Source of the DNA: Bacteroidota bacterium
GTDB lineage: Bacteria > Bacteroidota > Bacteroidia > Chitinophagales > UBA8649
Direction of reading: 5' to 3'
Assembly (NCBI GenBank): GCA_003447535.1
Contig: DLYY01000091.1
Location: 3,982-34,861, forward strand
DNA: 30,880 nt
A model generated the notes under the pieces. That model did no database searches, was not told where the DNA came from, and saw only the letters and a program-made list of their open reading frames with translations. Made by a program: the position numbers and the translations under genes. Numbering within the stretch: position 1 is the stretch's first letter; every line of letters begins with the position of its first letter. Positions 1 to 10,500 of the stretch are shown here, in pieces.

Positions 1-761
1 TTTTTTTGCATCATATCTTGGTCTAAGCCTGTCATGCAAAAGGCAAGCAATGCTCCACCCAAGAACTGCTTAACAAAGTGGTTGTCATTGTTTCGAAATC
101 CCACAAAATCAAAAGTTGTATGGCTAATTGATACTTGTAGGCCTGAAAAATCTCCCTCACGAGTTAGTAAATACAAGGTTACACCTGCACAGATAAGCAT
201 TACACTGGTTTGCAGCGTGTCTGTGTAGACCAAAGTCTTAACACCCCCTGTTGCTGTATAGGCGAAGATTAAAAGCAGGGTTATTATGACGGTCACTTCA
301 ATAGGAATGTGCAGCGGGTCTAGGACAAAGTGCTGTAGTAACAGGACAACTAAAAAAAGGCGAAAAGCACTTCCAATGACTCGCGAAAATAAAAAACTCA
401 ATGCGCCAACGAGGCGTGCTTCAATACCCATTCTTGCCTCGAGGTATTGATAGATCGATACTACTTTTTGACCATAGAAGCGCGGAATTAGAATGCAAGC
501 GATAAGAAGATATCCGACCTGATATCCTAGGACCATTTGCAAATAGGAAAACCCCTTAGCCTCAACAAGACCGGGTACCGAAAGAAAGGTCACCCCCGAT
601 AAAGAAGCACCGATCATGCCGTAGGCGACTAAAAACCATGGAGAGGATTTGTCTCCATCATAAAATGCTCTAGCCCCTCTTTTTTGGCTTACCCAAAAGT
701 TAATCCACAACAATACACTAAAGTATACAGCCGTGATAGCTAAGAACATAGTGAGGGTCAT
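1..761 (-). CDS. Sodium:solute symporter (SSS/SLC5 family), C-terminus cut by window edge
   Basis: The reverse strand reads open from an ATG at 761 to the window edge, giving the first 253 residues of a hydrophobic transporter. The protein begins MTLTMFLAITAVYF and shows about six membrane segments. Near residues 45-60 it carries the run MIGASLSGVTFLSVPG, typical of SSS-family sodium:solute symporters in this phylum, followed by a second typical run, YTATGGVKTLVYTDTLQT. Such proteins couple sodium entry to uptake of a sugar, amino acid, sialic acid or similar solute across the inner membrane; the substrate cannot be read from this part. The start codon overlaps the galE stop as ATGA (758-761), so it is probably translationally coupled to galE and belongs to the same leftward operon. 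Family assignment is firm and substrate unknown. An alternative start is the ATG 12 bases further in. Confidence 0.88.
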   Translation of the reverse strand, partial: MTLTMFLAITAVYFSVLLWINFWVSQKRGARAFYDGDKSSPWFLVAYGMIGASLSGVTFLSVPGLVEAKGFSYLQMVLGYQVGYLLIACILIPRFYGQKVVSIYQYLEARMGIEARLVGALSFLFSRVIGSAFRLFLVVLLLQHFVLDPLHIPIEVTVIITLLLIFAYTATGGVKTLVYTDTLQTSVMLICAGVTLYLLTREGDFSGLQVSISHTTFDFVGFRNNDNHFVKQFLGGALLAFCMTGLDQDMMQK

Positions 762-1816
762 AAATGGAAGTTTTCTATGCTGTAGTCCTTGCCAAGAAAG
801 GACTTGCCAGAGGCCATATTGACTTCCCATTGCCACGCGGTCGATATCATGTATTCAACCGAAGGGTTGGGCGTCCATTGTAGCAATTTCGAAGCTTGAC
901 TATTATCCGCATAGACAGCCATAACATCGCCTTCTCGTCGAGGGCCTATCTCATAATCTAGCTTTCTGCCAGAAGCCTTTTCAAAGGCTTGAATAGCTTC
1001 CAGCACACTCACTCCCTCGCCACTACCAAGATTTAAGACATGTACTCCTATTCTTGGCTCACGAGACAAGTTCAGCGCTAAGGTATGGGCATGGGCGATA
1101 TCCTCGACATGAATATAATCTCGAATACATGTTCCATCACGAGTGTCGTAATCGCCGCCAAAAATCGTTAGATCATCGTATCGTCCTGATGATTTTCCTA
1201 TGATTCTTGGGACAAGATTGTTTGGCTTATCATTGGGCACCTCGCCGATTATTCCACTTTGATGGGCTCCTACAGGATTAAAATACCGGAGGGATACCCA
1301 GGTGCTCGGGGATAATGACGCTACATCGTAAATCATTTGCTCTCCAATTTGCTTGGTATAGGCATAGGGGCATTCTGCTTTACCTAGGGGGGTGTTTTCA
1401 TTGACCGGCAGAGTCTTTATCTGTCCGTATACGGAACAGGAAGAGGAAAAGATAAAAGTTCCGATGTTCCGGAGATGTACTTCAGCAAGGAGGTTGGCTG
1501 TAGATTTGATGTTGTTATGGTAATAAAGCAAAGGCTTTGCAACCGACTCAGGGACTGATTTGAACGCAGCAAAATGAATAATGCCATCGATAGGACCTAT
1601 TTTGTCTAACGTCTTGTTTACGGCTTGTGCGTCGGTGAGATCGATCCCATAGTTATTGACCTTTTGCCCTGTGATGGCTTCTATTCCGTGTAAGACGCGT
1701 TGATCAGAATTGCTGAAATTATCAATGGAAACGACATCAAAACCATGCTTTACTAAGTCAACGATGGTATGCGAACCAATGTAACCACAACCTCCTGTTA
1801 CAAGAATACGGGCCAT
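758..1816 (-). CDS. galE: UDP-glucose 4-epimerase GalE
   Basis: Short-chain dehydrogenase/reductase of 352 residues, the usual GalE length. It interconverts UDP-glucose and UDP-galactose in the cytoplasm using tightly bound NAD. The Rossmann motif GGCGYIG lies at residues 8-14, the catalytic Ser is in SSSCSVYG (124-131), and the Tyr-Lys pair is Y151/K155 in CPYAYTK. The GalE-specific runs LRYFNPVGAH, PNNLVPRI and RDYIHVEDIAHAH are all present. It starts 5 bases after the stop of the upstream epimerase gene and ends in an ATGA overlap with the symporter, so it sits inside a leftward operon with rfbA at its head. With these neighbours the likely job is supplying UDP-galactose for surface polysaccharide rather than galactose catabolism; that is inference, since no galK or galT is visible. 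Confidence 0.94.
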   Translation of the reverse strand: MARILVTGGCGYIGSHTIVDLVKHGFDVVSIDNFSNSDQRVLHGIEAITGQKVNNYGIDLTDAQAVNKTLDKIGPIDGIIHFAAFKSVPESVAKPLLYYHNNIKSTANLLAEVHLRNIGTFIFSSSCSVYGQIKTLPVNENTPLGKAECPYAYTKQIGEQMIYDVASLSPSTWVSLRYFNPVGAHQSGIIGEVPNDKPNNLVPRIIGKSSGRYDDLTIFGGDYDTRDGTCIRDYIHVEDIAHAHTLALNLSREPRIGVHVLNLGSGEGVSVLEAIQAFEKASGRKLDYEIGPRREGDVMAVYADNSQASKLLQWTPNPSVEYMISTAWQWEVNMASGKSFLGKDYSIENFHL

Positions 1817-1821
1817 ACAAT

Positions 1822-2784
1822 CTACTCTTTTGCGTTGGGGTTATACAAGGGGAGTCCTTCTTTTAATATCTTTTCGATGCCGGATTTAATGGGCGTTAAA
1901 TCGCGATTAAGAAGGTGGCGCATTTTTCGGATATCAGGCTTTCTGCGAAGCATATCCCCTTCTTTGAGCGCAGGAAGATGAACGATTTTTGATGAAGAGC
2001 TGGTGACCTTGATTATTGTCTTTGCCAAATCTATAATGGTAAGCTCATAGTCACTTCCAATATTCACTGTATCGTTTACGTATTTGTTTTGTTCAAAGGC
2101 ATTAACGCACGCGTCGATGTTGTCTTGGAAATAACAGAAAGTTCTCGTTTGCAAACCATCTCCATAAATGGTCAGATCCTCGTTTTTTAAGGCCGCAAGA
2201 ATAAACTTTGACATCACAAAGTCTATGCTTTGTTTGGGGCCATAGGTATTGAAAAATCTAAAGATGGTATAATCCAAGTCAAACTCCTTTTTATAGGATC
2301 GAAGAAATGCTTCGCCTACATTTTTTACTACAGCATAGGGTAACCTGGAGTTCAGAGGGGTGGTTTGTTCATTTTGAGGATGTTCATGGGGCTCTCCATA
2401 TACCTCTGAGGAAGAAGCAAAAAATACGCGCTTGACATTCGTTGATTTCGCAATATCTAGGATGTTGCGTATTCCTTGAATATCGTCAAGAACGAGTTTT
2501 GGATGGTCTAAGGTGCGTTTGACGCCAACTACTGCTGCATAGTGAAACACATAGTCAAAATGATAGGACATCATTACCGCTGAAATGTCTGTATAGTTAT
2601 TACAATCAGCATGAATAAAACGCCAGTTGCTTTCCTCATCACTCTTTTCTTGAGGTAACCTAGCTTTGTGGCCGGTTAACATGTTGTCAACCATAACTAT
2701 CTTGTAATCTGGGTTTTGCATGAGTTTATTAGCTAAACAACTGCCGATAAATCCAGCTCCTCCAGTAATCAAAATCTTTTTCAT
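1822..2784 (-). CDS. NAD-dependent epimerase/dehydratase, UDP-glucuronate decarboxylase-like
   Basis: Extended short-chain dehydrogenase of 320 residues acting on a nucleotide sugar. The NAD-binding motif GGAGFIG is at residues 8-14, Ser-rich SSSEVYG at 124-130, and the catalytic Tyr-Lys pair is Y150/K154 (PYAVVK). Several stretches resemble UDP-xylose synthase (UXS): HPQNE after the SEVYGEP run, FFNTYGP, YGDGLQTRTFCYFQDN, and RRKPDIRKMRHLL near the C-terminus. That favours UDP-glucuronate decarboxylase, although some C4-epimerases share these runs, so the exact reaction is not settled. Its ATG overlaps the rfbA stop (ATGA, 2781-2784), and galE follows after 5 bases. It is thus the second gene of a nucleotide-sugar operon probably feeding capsule, O-antigen or exopolysaccharide synthesis. 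Confidence is high for the superfamily and moderate for the UXS-like activity. Confidence 0.85.
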   Translation of the reverse strand: MKKILITGGAGFIGSCLANKLMQNPDYKIVMVDNMLTGHKARLPQEKSDEESNWRFIHADCNNYTDISAVMMSYHFDYVFHYAAVVGVKRTLDHPKLVLDDIQGIRNILDIAKSTNVKRVFFASSSEVYGEPHEHPQNEQTTPLNSRLPYAVVKNVGEAFLRSYKKEFDLDYTIFRFFNTYGPKQSIDFVMSKFILAALKNEDLTIYGDGLQTRTFCYFQDNIDACVNAFEQNKYVNDTVNIGSDYELTIIDLAKTIIKVTSSSSKIVHLPALKEGDMLRRKPDIRKMRHLLNRDLTPIKSGIEKILKEGLPLYNPNAKE

Positions 2785-3650
2785 GTATGGTGTTTCAGTG
2801 CGTCTATAAGATATTGCCCATAACCGCTTTTCATGAGTGGTTGTGCCAGTTTTTCCAATTGGTGATGGTCAATAAACCCTTGTCGAAAAGCCTCTTCTTC
2901 GATGCATCCTACTTTAAGTCCTTGTCGGTCCTCTAGCACTTGAACAAACTGGGAAGCCTGCATGAGTGAGTCAAAGGTTCCCGTGTCAAGCCAAGCCGTA
3001 CCTCGGTCTAAAATGGCAACATTGAGCTTGTCTTGGCCTAGATAGACCTTATTGACGTCGGTTATTTCATATTCGCCACGGGCACTAGGTTTTATGGAGT
3101 GTGCGATATCTACGACATGGTTGTCATAGAAATAAAGCCCTGGAACCGCATAGTTAGATTTGGGTTTAACAGGCTTTTCCTCGATAGAGATTGCCCGTTT
3201 GTTTTCGTCAAAGTCAACCACTCCGTAGCGCTCAGGGTCAGCAACATGATAGGCGAAGATTACTCCTCCATCAGGATTAACTGCCTGCTGAACCGTAGTG
3301 TCAAGACCCGCCCCATAAAATATGTTATCCCCTAGAATTAGGGCCACTGAGTCGTTTCCAATAAAATCTTTTCCAAGAACAAAAGCTTGGGCTAGCCCAT
3401 TGGGAACTTCTTGCACTTTATAGCTGAATTCACACCCTAACTGATGTCCATCTCCAAAGAGCGATTGAAAGACCGGGAGGTGTTCTGGGGTGGAAATGAT
3501 AAGTATTTCCCGGATACCTGCCTTCATGAGTACTGATAACGGATAGTAAATCATCGGCTTATCATAGATAGGCATCATTTGCTTGGAAATGGCATAAGTG
3601 ATCGGGTGTAATCGAGTGCCACTTCCTCCTGCTAAGATTATTCCTTTCAT
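2781..3650 (-). CDS. rfbA: Glucose-1-phosphate thymidylyltransferase RfbA
   Basis: Nucleotidyltransferase of 289 residues, the normal RfbA/RmlA length. It joins dTTP and glucose-1-phosphate to give dTDP-glucose, the first step toward dTDP-L-rhamnose and related deoxysugars. The N-terminus MKGIILAGGSGTRLHPIT holds the nucleotide-binding GGSGTRL (8-14). SKQMMPIYDKPMIYYPLS is the classic RfbA sequence, and the metal/sugar-binding LGDN is at 106-109. VEEKP-type (ISIEEKP) and EYEITDVN runs are also present. It is the first gene of the leftward operon, and its stop overlaps the start of the epimerase gene by 4 bases. The usual partners rfbB, rfbC and rfbD are not here, so later dTDP-sugar steps must be encoded elsewhere. 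A promoter should lie in 3651-3937, but no convincing one was recognised. Confidence 0.95.
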   Translation of the reverse strand: MKGIILAGGSGTRLHPITYAISKQMMPIYDKPMIYYPLSVLMKAGIREILIISTPEHLPVFQSLFGDGHQLGCEFSYKVQEVPNGLAQAFVLGKDFIGNDSVALILGDNIFYGAGLDTTVQQAVNPDGGVIFAYHVADPERYGVVDFDENKRAISIEEKPVKPKSNYAVPGLYFYDNHVVDIAHSIKPSARGEYEITDVNKVYLGQDKLNVAILDRGTAWLDTGTFDSLMQASQFVQVLEDRQGLKVGCIEEEAFRQGFIDHHQLEKLAQPLMKSGYGQYLIDALKHHT

Positions 3651-3937
3651 TGCGTTAGGTTAATTCTAAGGTATGAAATTGATAGGCAGTTTATTATCTA
3701 TATGTAGGATTTATTGATGAGTGAATATTGGTAGTATCGATTTTGTAGAGGACTTGCTTCTTGAATTTTCAATAATGAATATTTATGTAACAGGGTGAAA
3801 TAGGAAAGTTTTCTAACAGTGACATGTGGTTTTGACCCCTTTTTGCCACAACTTATGCTCCATGCTGAACTTTAATCCTACACTTCTTCATTTGGTATTA
3901 GGAGAGGGTATTTGAATTGCTATTTTAGTAAGATATT
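3651..3937. other. Divergent intergenic region between rfbA and ruvA
   Basis: This 287-base, AT-rich spacer is the largest non-coding stretch in the window. It must hold the promoters for the leftward rfbA operon and the rightward ruvA-sprA pair. I looked on both strands for the Bacteroidota pattern (TTTG near -33 and TAnnTTTG near -7) and found only partial matches, such as TGGTTTTG around 3826-3834. I see no convincing hairpin, RNA gene or small conserved ORF. Confidence 0.5.
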
Positions 3938-4522
3938 ATGTTCGATTTCATCCGAGGCCAAATCCATCGAGTAGCACCCACGCAAGTTATCCTAGAAGTT
4001 GGGGGCGTAGGGTTTGATATAAACATTAGCTTTCAGACTTTTCAAGCGATTCAAACAAGTAAAGAGGTTTCTCTTTACACAAGGTTTTTAGCAAAAAACG
4101 ACGGTCAAAATCTATCCACTTTTGTCTTGTATGGATTTGACAAAGTAGAAGAACGTGCAATGTTTGATATGCTGACCAGTATAAGTGGTATAGGGAATAA
4201 TCTTGCATTAACTATGCTTAGTGCCCACCCTGTTGACGCTATTCAGCAGGCAATATATCAAGGTAATGAGACATTTATTACAGCAATAAAGGGAATAGGT
4301 CCTAAAACAGCTAAACGATTGATTCTTGAATTAAAAGACAAGGTCAATGACGGTGAACATTTTGATCTAGAAAGTAATAATCCAAAGGATGAGGCGTTAA
4401 AAGCCTTATTGTCCTTAGGCTTTCAACGCAATACAATTATGCGCACACTTGATGCCATCATACAGGAGCTCCCTGCTAGTTCGGTCGAGGACTTGATAAA
4501 GCTTGCGCTTAAACGGATGTAG
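3938..4522 (+). CDS. ruvA: Holliday junction branch migration protein RuvA
   Basis: Protein of 194 residues, the standard RuvA size. A RuvA tetramer grips the Holliday junction and loads RuvB motors for branch migration during recombinational repair. The N-terminal OB-fold domain begins MFDFIRGQIHRVAPTQVILEVG. Two helix-hairpin-helix motifs follow at about 79-92 (LTSISGIGNN) and 114-128 (ITAIKGIGPKTAKRLI), then ELKDK. The C-terminal RuvB-contacting domain is about 147-194 (DEALKALLSLGF). The gene is followed after 2 bases by the sprA start, an adjacency I recall from other Flavobacteriia, so ruvA and sprA are probably co-transcribed. ruvB and ruvC are not in the window. Confidence 0.96.
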   Translation: MFDFIRGQIHRVAPTQVILEVGGVGFDINISFQTFQAIQTSKEVSLYTRFLAKNDGQNLSTFVLYGFDKVEERAMFDMLTSISGIGNNLALTMLSAHPVDAIQQAIYQGNETFITAIKGIGPKTAKRLILELKDKVNDGEHFDLESNNPKDEALKALLSLGFQRNTIMRTLDAIIQELPASSVEDLIKLALKRM

Positions 4523-4524
4523 TA

Positions 4525-7500
4525 GTGCGAATAGGTCGACTTTCCATAGGATGTTTTCTTTCTCTTATGTTGCTTTCATTAACGGCATTTGGTCAACAGC
4601 AGGATAGTAGTCAAACCAATGTAGAATACCTTATTGAAGAAGACGGCCCAAGTTTGTCGCTTGACTCGATTGTTGAGCAGAATGTTATCTATGACCCCAA
4701 CACCGATACCTATACCATAGAACAACGGATTGATGGACGGTTGATCGCCCCTCCTGTCATAATGACCCAGGAAGAATACCGCAGGTATAGAGATATTGTC
4801 GATTTCCAAGAATACATACGCAATAGGGAACGCACACGGCTTATCATAGAAGGAGCGGATCCTGACCTTTTAGCTGGTCCAGTTCAGAGCATAAAGAATG
4901 ATCGTTTACAACGAATCTTAGGCTCTATTGACATACGACCTTCTGGAAATCTAGAGTTAACGCTTGGCGGGAATGTCCAGCGATTTGACAATCCAAACCT
5001 TCCTCAGCGAGCTCAGGTACAAGGCGGACCTGACTTCGACATGAATATCAATATGAATGTCACAGGAAAGATTGGAGATTACCTGCAGATGGGCTTGCGC
5101 TACAATAACCAAACGGGATTTAGCTTCGACAATCAAGTAAATCTTCAATACAATGGAAAAGAAGATAATATTCTGCGTCAGCTGGAAATTGGGAATACAA
5201 GCTTTGAGACGCCCACTCAGCTCATAACTGGTGCCCAAAGTTTGTTTGGCGTGAAGGCCCAACTTCAATTTGGTCGACTTACGATGACGAATGTCGTCTC
5301 TCAACAACGCTCACAAAAACAGTCCATTGTTGTGGAGGATGGTGCTCAGGTTCAAAATTTTGAGATTCGTGCCGATCAATATGAAGCTGACCGCCACTTT
5401 TTCTTATCAGATTTTTTCCGCAACAATTATGAGAGGGCTTTATCCCAGATGCCTAATATCTTATCTCAGGCAACGGTGGAGGAGTTGGAAGTTTGGATTA
5501 CTAATCGAAACAATGCAACGCAAAATGTTCGGGATGTAGTCGCCTTTATGGATATGGGAGAGATAAGTCCTTACTCTTCCGACATTCAAGCGATTGGCAA
5601 TAATACTGTGCCGGATAATGGAGCCAACGACCTTTATTCGAGACTTACTGTAAATGTAGATTACCGTCGAAATGACCAGATTATCAATGTATTGCAAAGT
5701 GGGGCCTTTGATCTGAATGCCTCAACGGATTATGAAAAATTTTACGCGCGCAAACTTAATCCGTCAGAGTACACTTTAGAACCCAATCTTGGTTACATCT
5801 CACTTAATACAACGCTACAGCCCAACCAAGTGCTTGCGGTAGCCTACAAATACAACTACAACGGACAGGTTTATCAAGTGGGTGAATTAAGTCGAAATGT
5901 GCCACCAGACTCTTCTTCTGTTCCTAAAGTCCTTTATCTAAAACTTCTCAAAAGCACCACCCAAAGTCCCCGTTTACCTACTTGGGATTTGATGATGAAA
6001 AATATTTATTCTTTGGGCGCTTTTCAAATTAGTCCTGATGATTTCCGATTGGATATCTTCTACATCGATCCCGGGGGAGGATTACGAAGAACACTTCCTG
6101 AAGGCTCGCTCAGCGAAACACAACTTATTCAAGTCGTAGGATTGGATAACCTAAACAATCAAGGAGATCCTCAGCCTGATGGTCGATTTGACTTTCAACC
6201 AGGCCTAACCATTAATCCATCTAATGGTCGGGTTACTTTCCCCGTGCTCGAGCCCTTTGGCCAATCGCTTGAAAATCAATTGAATGAAGTTGGTGACAAC
6301 AGCTTAGTCAATCAATATGTCTATAACGAATTATACGATTCAACCCTGTTTATCGCTAAGCAGTTTCCTGAAAAAAACCGCTTCACCATGCGAGGCAGAT
6401 ACCAAGGGAGTGGTGGGAATCGAATATCGCTCGGTGCTTTTCAAATTCCTCAGAATTCAGTAACCGTTACGCTTGGTGGTCAGCAGTTAATCGAAGGAAC
6501 GCATTATACAGTGGACTACAATTTGGGAGCAGTTACCATCATTGATGATGCCATTCTAAACTCAGGCCAACAAGTGAAAATTGATTTTGAAAACAATGCA
6601 CTTTTTGGCTTCCAGCAACGCAATTTGTTTGCCACGAGGTTGGATTATCGAGTCAGCGACCAACTCTTCATAGGAGCTACCCTTATGAAGATGACAGAGC
6701 GTCCGTTTACCCAGAAAGTGAATATTGGAGACGATCCAATTGCCAATACGATTTATGGTATTGATTTCCGATATACTACCGATGCTCCTTGGTTGACCAA
6801 GGCACTTGATAAACTTCCAATCTACAGCACAAGCGAAATGTCAACAATTGATCTTGCGGGAGAAGCAGCCTATATCCGTCCAGGAAATAATCGTTTTGTG
6901 GGGAAAGGAGAGGAAGCAACAGTCTATGTTGACGACTTTGAGGGAACTACTTCATCTTACGAATTGAAGTTTCCAGCCAGTGCTTGGAGGCATAGCTCCG
7001 TGCCCACGGGTAATACAGGAAGCAATGGTCAGGAGTTATTCACAGAAGGCTCATTGAGTAATGACATACGATCCAATTTCAATCGCGCTAAAATGGCGTG
7101 GTATAATATTGATCCTTCTTTCTTTGACAATGGGGTCAGTCCAAGCGAAGTATTCGATAATAAAGAAGTTATTCATAGCCACTTTGTTCGTCCCGTTTTT
7201 AGAGAAGAAATCTGTCCTGCCTGTGACTTAACGGGACAGGTTAATACCCAGGTATCGACTTTGGATATGGCTTTCTATCCCGAGGAACGAGGCGTTTACA
7301 ATTTTGAGTCTAGCACTGGTCCGTCAGTGCCTTTCTCTCGTGGGGTGAATCCCGATGGTCGCTTGCTTGACCCCGAAACAAGGTGGGGAGGCCTTATGCG
7401 AGGTATTGATAATACAAACTTTGAGGCGGCCAATGTTGAATACATTGAGTTTTGGTTATTGGATCCCTTTGTCTATGACGATACACGGGATGGGGGAGAC

Positions 7501-10500
7501 CTTTTTTTTAACCTTGGAAATCTAAGTGAAGATGTGCTTAAGGATTCTCGTATGCTTTATGAGCACGGCCTCAGTGATAACGATCTTGATGTAGATAGCA
7601 CTTATTGGGGTAAAGTGCCAAGGACACCACCCATTGTAAACTCTTTTGATAACAATGCTGATCTCAGATCAAGTCAGGACGTAGGGTTTGATGGGCTCAA
7701 TGATGATGAAGAACGTGGGCGCCGACAGGATGCGCTTGGGGATGCCCAAATCAATCTTGATCCGCAAGCATTTGCCACATTTGAGTCCGATCCAGCCTCG
7801 GATAACTATCAGGATTTTTGGAATTTATCAGGGGAGTCGAGCATTCTGCGCCGCTACAAGAACTTCAACGGTCCCGATGGGAATTCACCGATAGTCTCAG
7901 GGGAGGCTCGAGCGGGAACTAATATCCCTGACCAAGAAGATTTGAACAGGGACAATGCATTAAATGAGACGGAAGGATTCTTTGCCTATCGCGTTCCATT
8001 GTTTCCGGGGATGAGCGTTGAAAATCACCCATACATTGTCACCTCAACAGTTCGTCCTGCTCGAGAAATTGATGGGGTTAACCAGCCAGAAGCCCAGTGG
8101 TATCAGTTTAGAGTACCCGTCAGAGAATTTGATCAGCGTGTCGGGAACATCGCGGACTTCCGATCGATTCAATTTATGCGAATGTTCCTCACCAATTGGA
8201 ATGATTCAGTCATTCTCCGGTTCGCTTCTATGGAGCTTGTGAGAAATCAGTGGGCTACCTATCAGTACGAGTTATCCAATCCTACGGAAAACCTTCCTAT
8301 TGATGAAGAAGCAGTTTCGTTTAATGTTACCTCGGTTAATATTGAAGAAAATGGCGGGAAAGAGCCTGTGAACTATGTCACTCCACCAGGCATTGTGCGG
8401 GAGCAAGGTATCGGTCAAGGAAGCGGAACCAATCTAGTCCTTCAAAATGAGCAGGCTATTGCAGCGACGGTCTGTGGGCTAAAGGATGGTGATGCAAGAG
8501 CTGTTTTTAAAACGCTTGACTTGGATATGCGGAATTACAAACGCCTTGTGGTTGACGTCCATGCCAATCGTTTTGCTCAAGATGTGGCCGATCCTCCAAG
8601 CGGGGCGCTAACGGCGTTCTTGCGATTAGGTAGTGATTTTAAGCAGAACTTCTACGAGTATGAGGTGCCTTTGGAATTTACTCCTGAGGGTCGTTATGAC
8701 GATGTCGAAGGCGATCGGGGTATTGTCTGGCCAGATGCCAACCGAATAGAGGTTGTTTTACAGGATTTAGTGAATGCCAAGATTGCTAGAAACCAAGAAA
8801 ACTATCCCTTCGACATACCCTACACCTATATAACGGATTCGGGTCGTTTGGTAACAATTAAAGGAACACCTGACCTTGGGCTAGTGCAGATAGCCATGTT
8901 AGGTATACGCAACCCCTCAAAATCGGACGCAAATAACCCAAGACCAGAGGATGCAGGGGAGGCCTTATGCGGAGAGATATGGTTCAACGAATTTCGTTTA
9001 AAAGGATTTGATGAGCGTGGAGGAGGAGCCGCCATTGGCTCTATTGATATTAAGCTAGCCGATCTAGGGACAGCAAGTTTTTCGGCCAATATGCACGGTA
9101 TTGGTTTTGGGCAAGTGGAACAACGTGTTGACCAGCGTCTTCAGGATAAATATTTTCAATACAACTTCACAACCTCATTGGAACTTGGAAGATTTCTTCC
9201 GGTAAAATCAAATATTCGTATTCCTTTCTTTGCCAATATCAGCCAAAGTTTTAGTACACCAGAATATGATCCGTATCAGTTTGATATCTTTTCTGCCGAC
9301 CAAGTGGATGCTATTCGCGCGACAAGTAATGATTCTGCCAATATTTACTTACGACAAATTCAAACAACAACCACTCGAAAAGGATTTAACTTCACTAATG
9401 TTCGCAAGCTTCCAGGAGAAAATCAAAAAAGACTGTATGTTTTTAGTCCTGAAAATATAGCATTAACCTATGCATACAGTGTAATAGAAGATACAGATCC
9501 CTTTACACGCTTTGATCGAGAAGTCAATCATCGGGCAACATTCGCCTATAATTATGCTATGCAGCCAAAGTCGATAAAGCCGTTTGCTAAGGTGATTAAG
9601 GCTAAGACAAAGTATCTAGATCTTATCAAAAAATTCAATTTTAATCCATTGCCTACTCAATTAGGCTTTACCACAACGATGGACCGTAAGTTTGGGGAGC
9701 TCGCCATTTTACAGCTGCCATCGGATGATTTTGTTGTCCCATCTTCCTTTAACAAATTCTTTACTTGGTCGAGGAATTACGTCTTCCAGTACAATCCCTT
9801 TGAGTCCATGTCGATTAATTATCAGGCCACTAATAATGCCCGAATCGATGAACCTGATGGACGGGTTGATACCGATGAAGAACGACGCGCTCTTTGGTCG
9901 GAGATTCGCCAAGGAGGTCGGAACACAAATTTTAATCAAAGCCTTGGTGTAACCTATAAAGTTCCTATTAACCTAATCCCTGCTTTTGATTTTGTTAATC
10001 TTCGTGCAGGTTACAACTCCACATTTAACTGGGTTGCGGCTCCGCAGATCCGAGATTTAACAGGAAATTTTGCCCAAAACACATTGGGGAATACGATGAA
10101 CAATTCACAGGATTTATCGGTCAATGGAGATTTGAACATGCTGCTCTTATATAACAAGTCCCCTTACCTTAAGAAATTTTTACGTAGAGATCCTGCAGCC
10201 GGCAATAGGGAAGAACTCGATAAGAAGAGAGATGCCGTAGACAAAGCAAAAGAACGTATTGATAATGATATTGAGCGACTACAAGAACGATTGGAAAAGG
10301 CCAAAGAGGCATTAAAAGAAATCAAAGCGGACACCTCATTAACGGATGAGGAGCGTGTTAAACAGATTGGCGAGGCTAAGGCATCAATAAAATCCTTCAA
10401 AGAACAGATTAGAAAACGTAAAAAGGATCGTCGTAAGCAGCGCAAGCCGGGGAATTTTGGGGAGAATATCAGTGTGCAGCCGCTCTTAATGGTACGAAGA

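Noticed and set aside
34..228. Open frame of 64 codons on the + strand
   Set aside because: It lies antisense within the symporter gene, which reads open with clear family motifs on the reverse strand.
10164..10445. Reverse-strand frame of 93 codons within sprA
   Set aside because: It is a shadow of the charged, Lys/Glu-rich coiled-coil codons; no start context or family resemblance.
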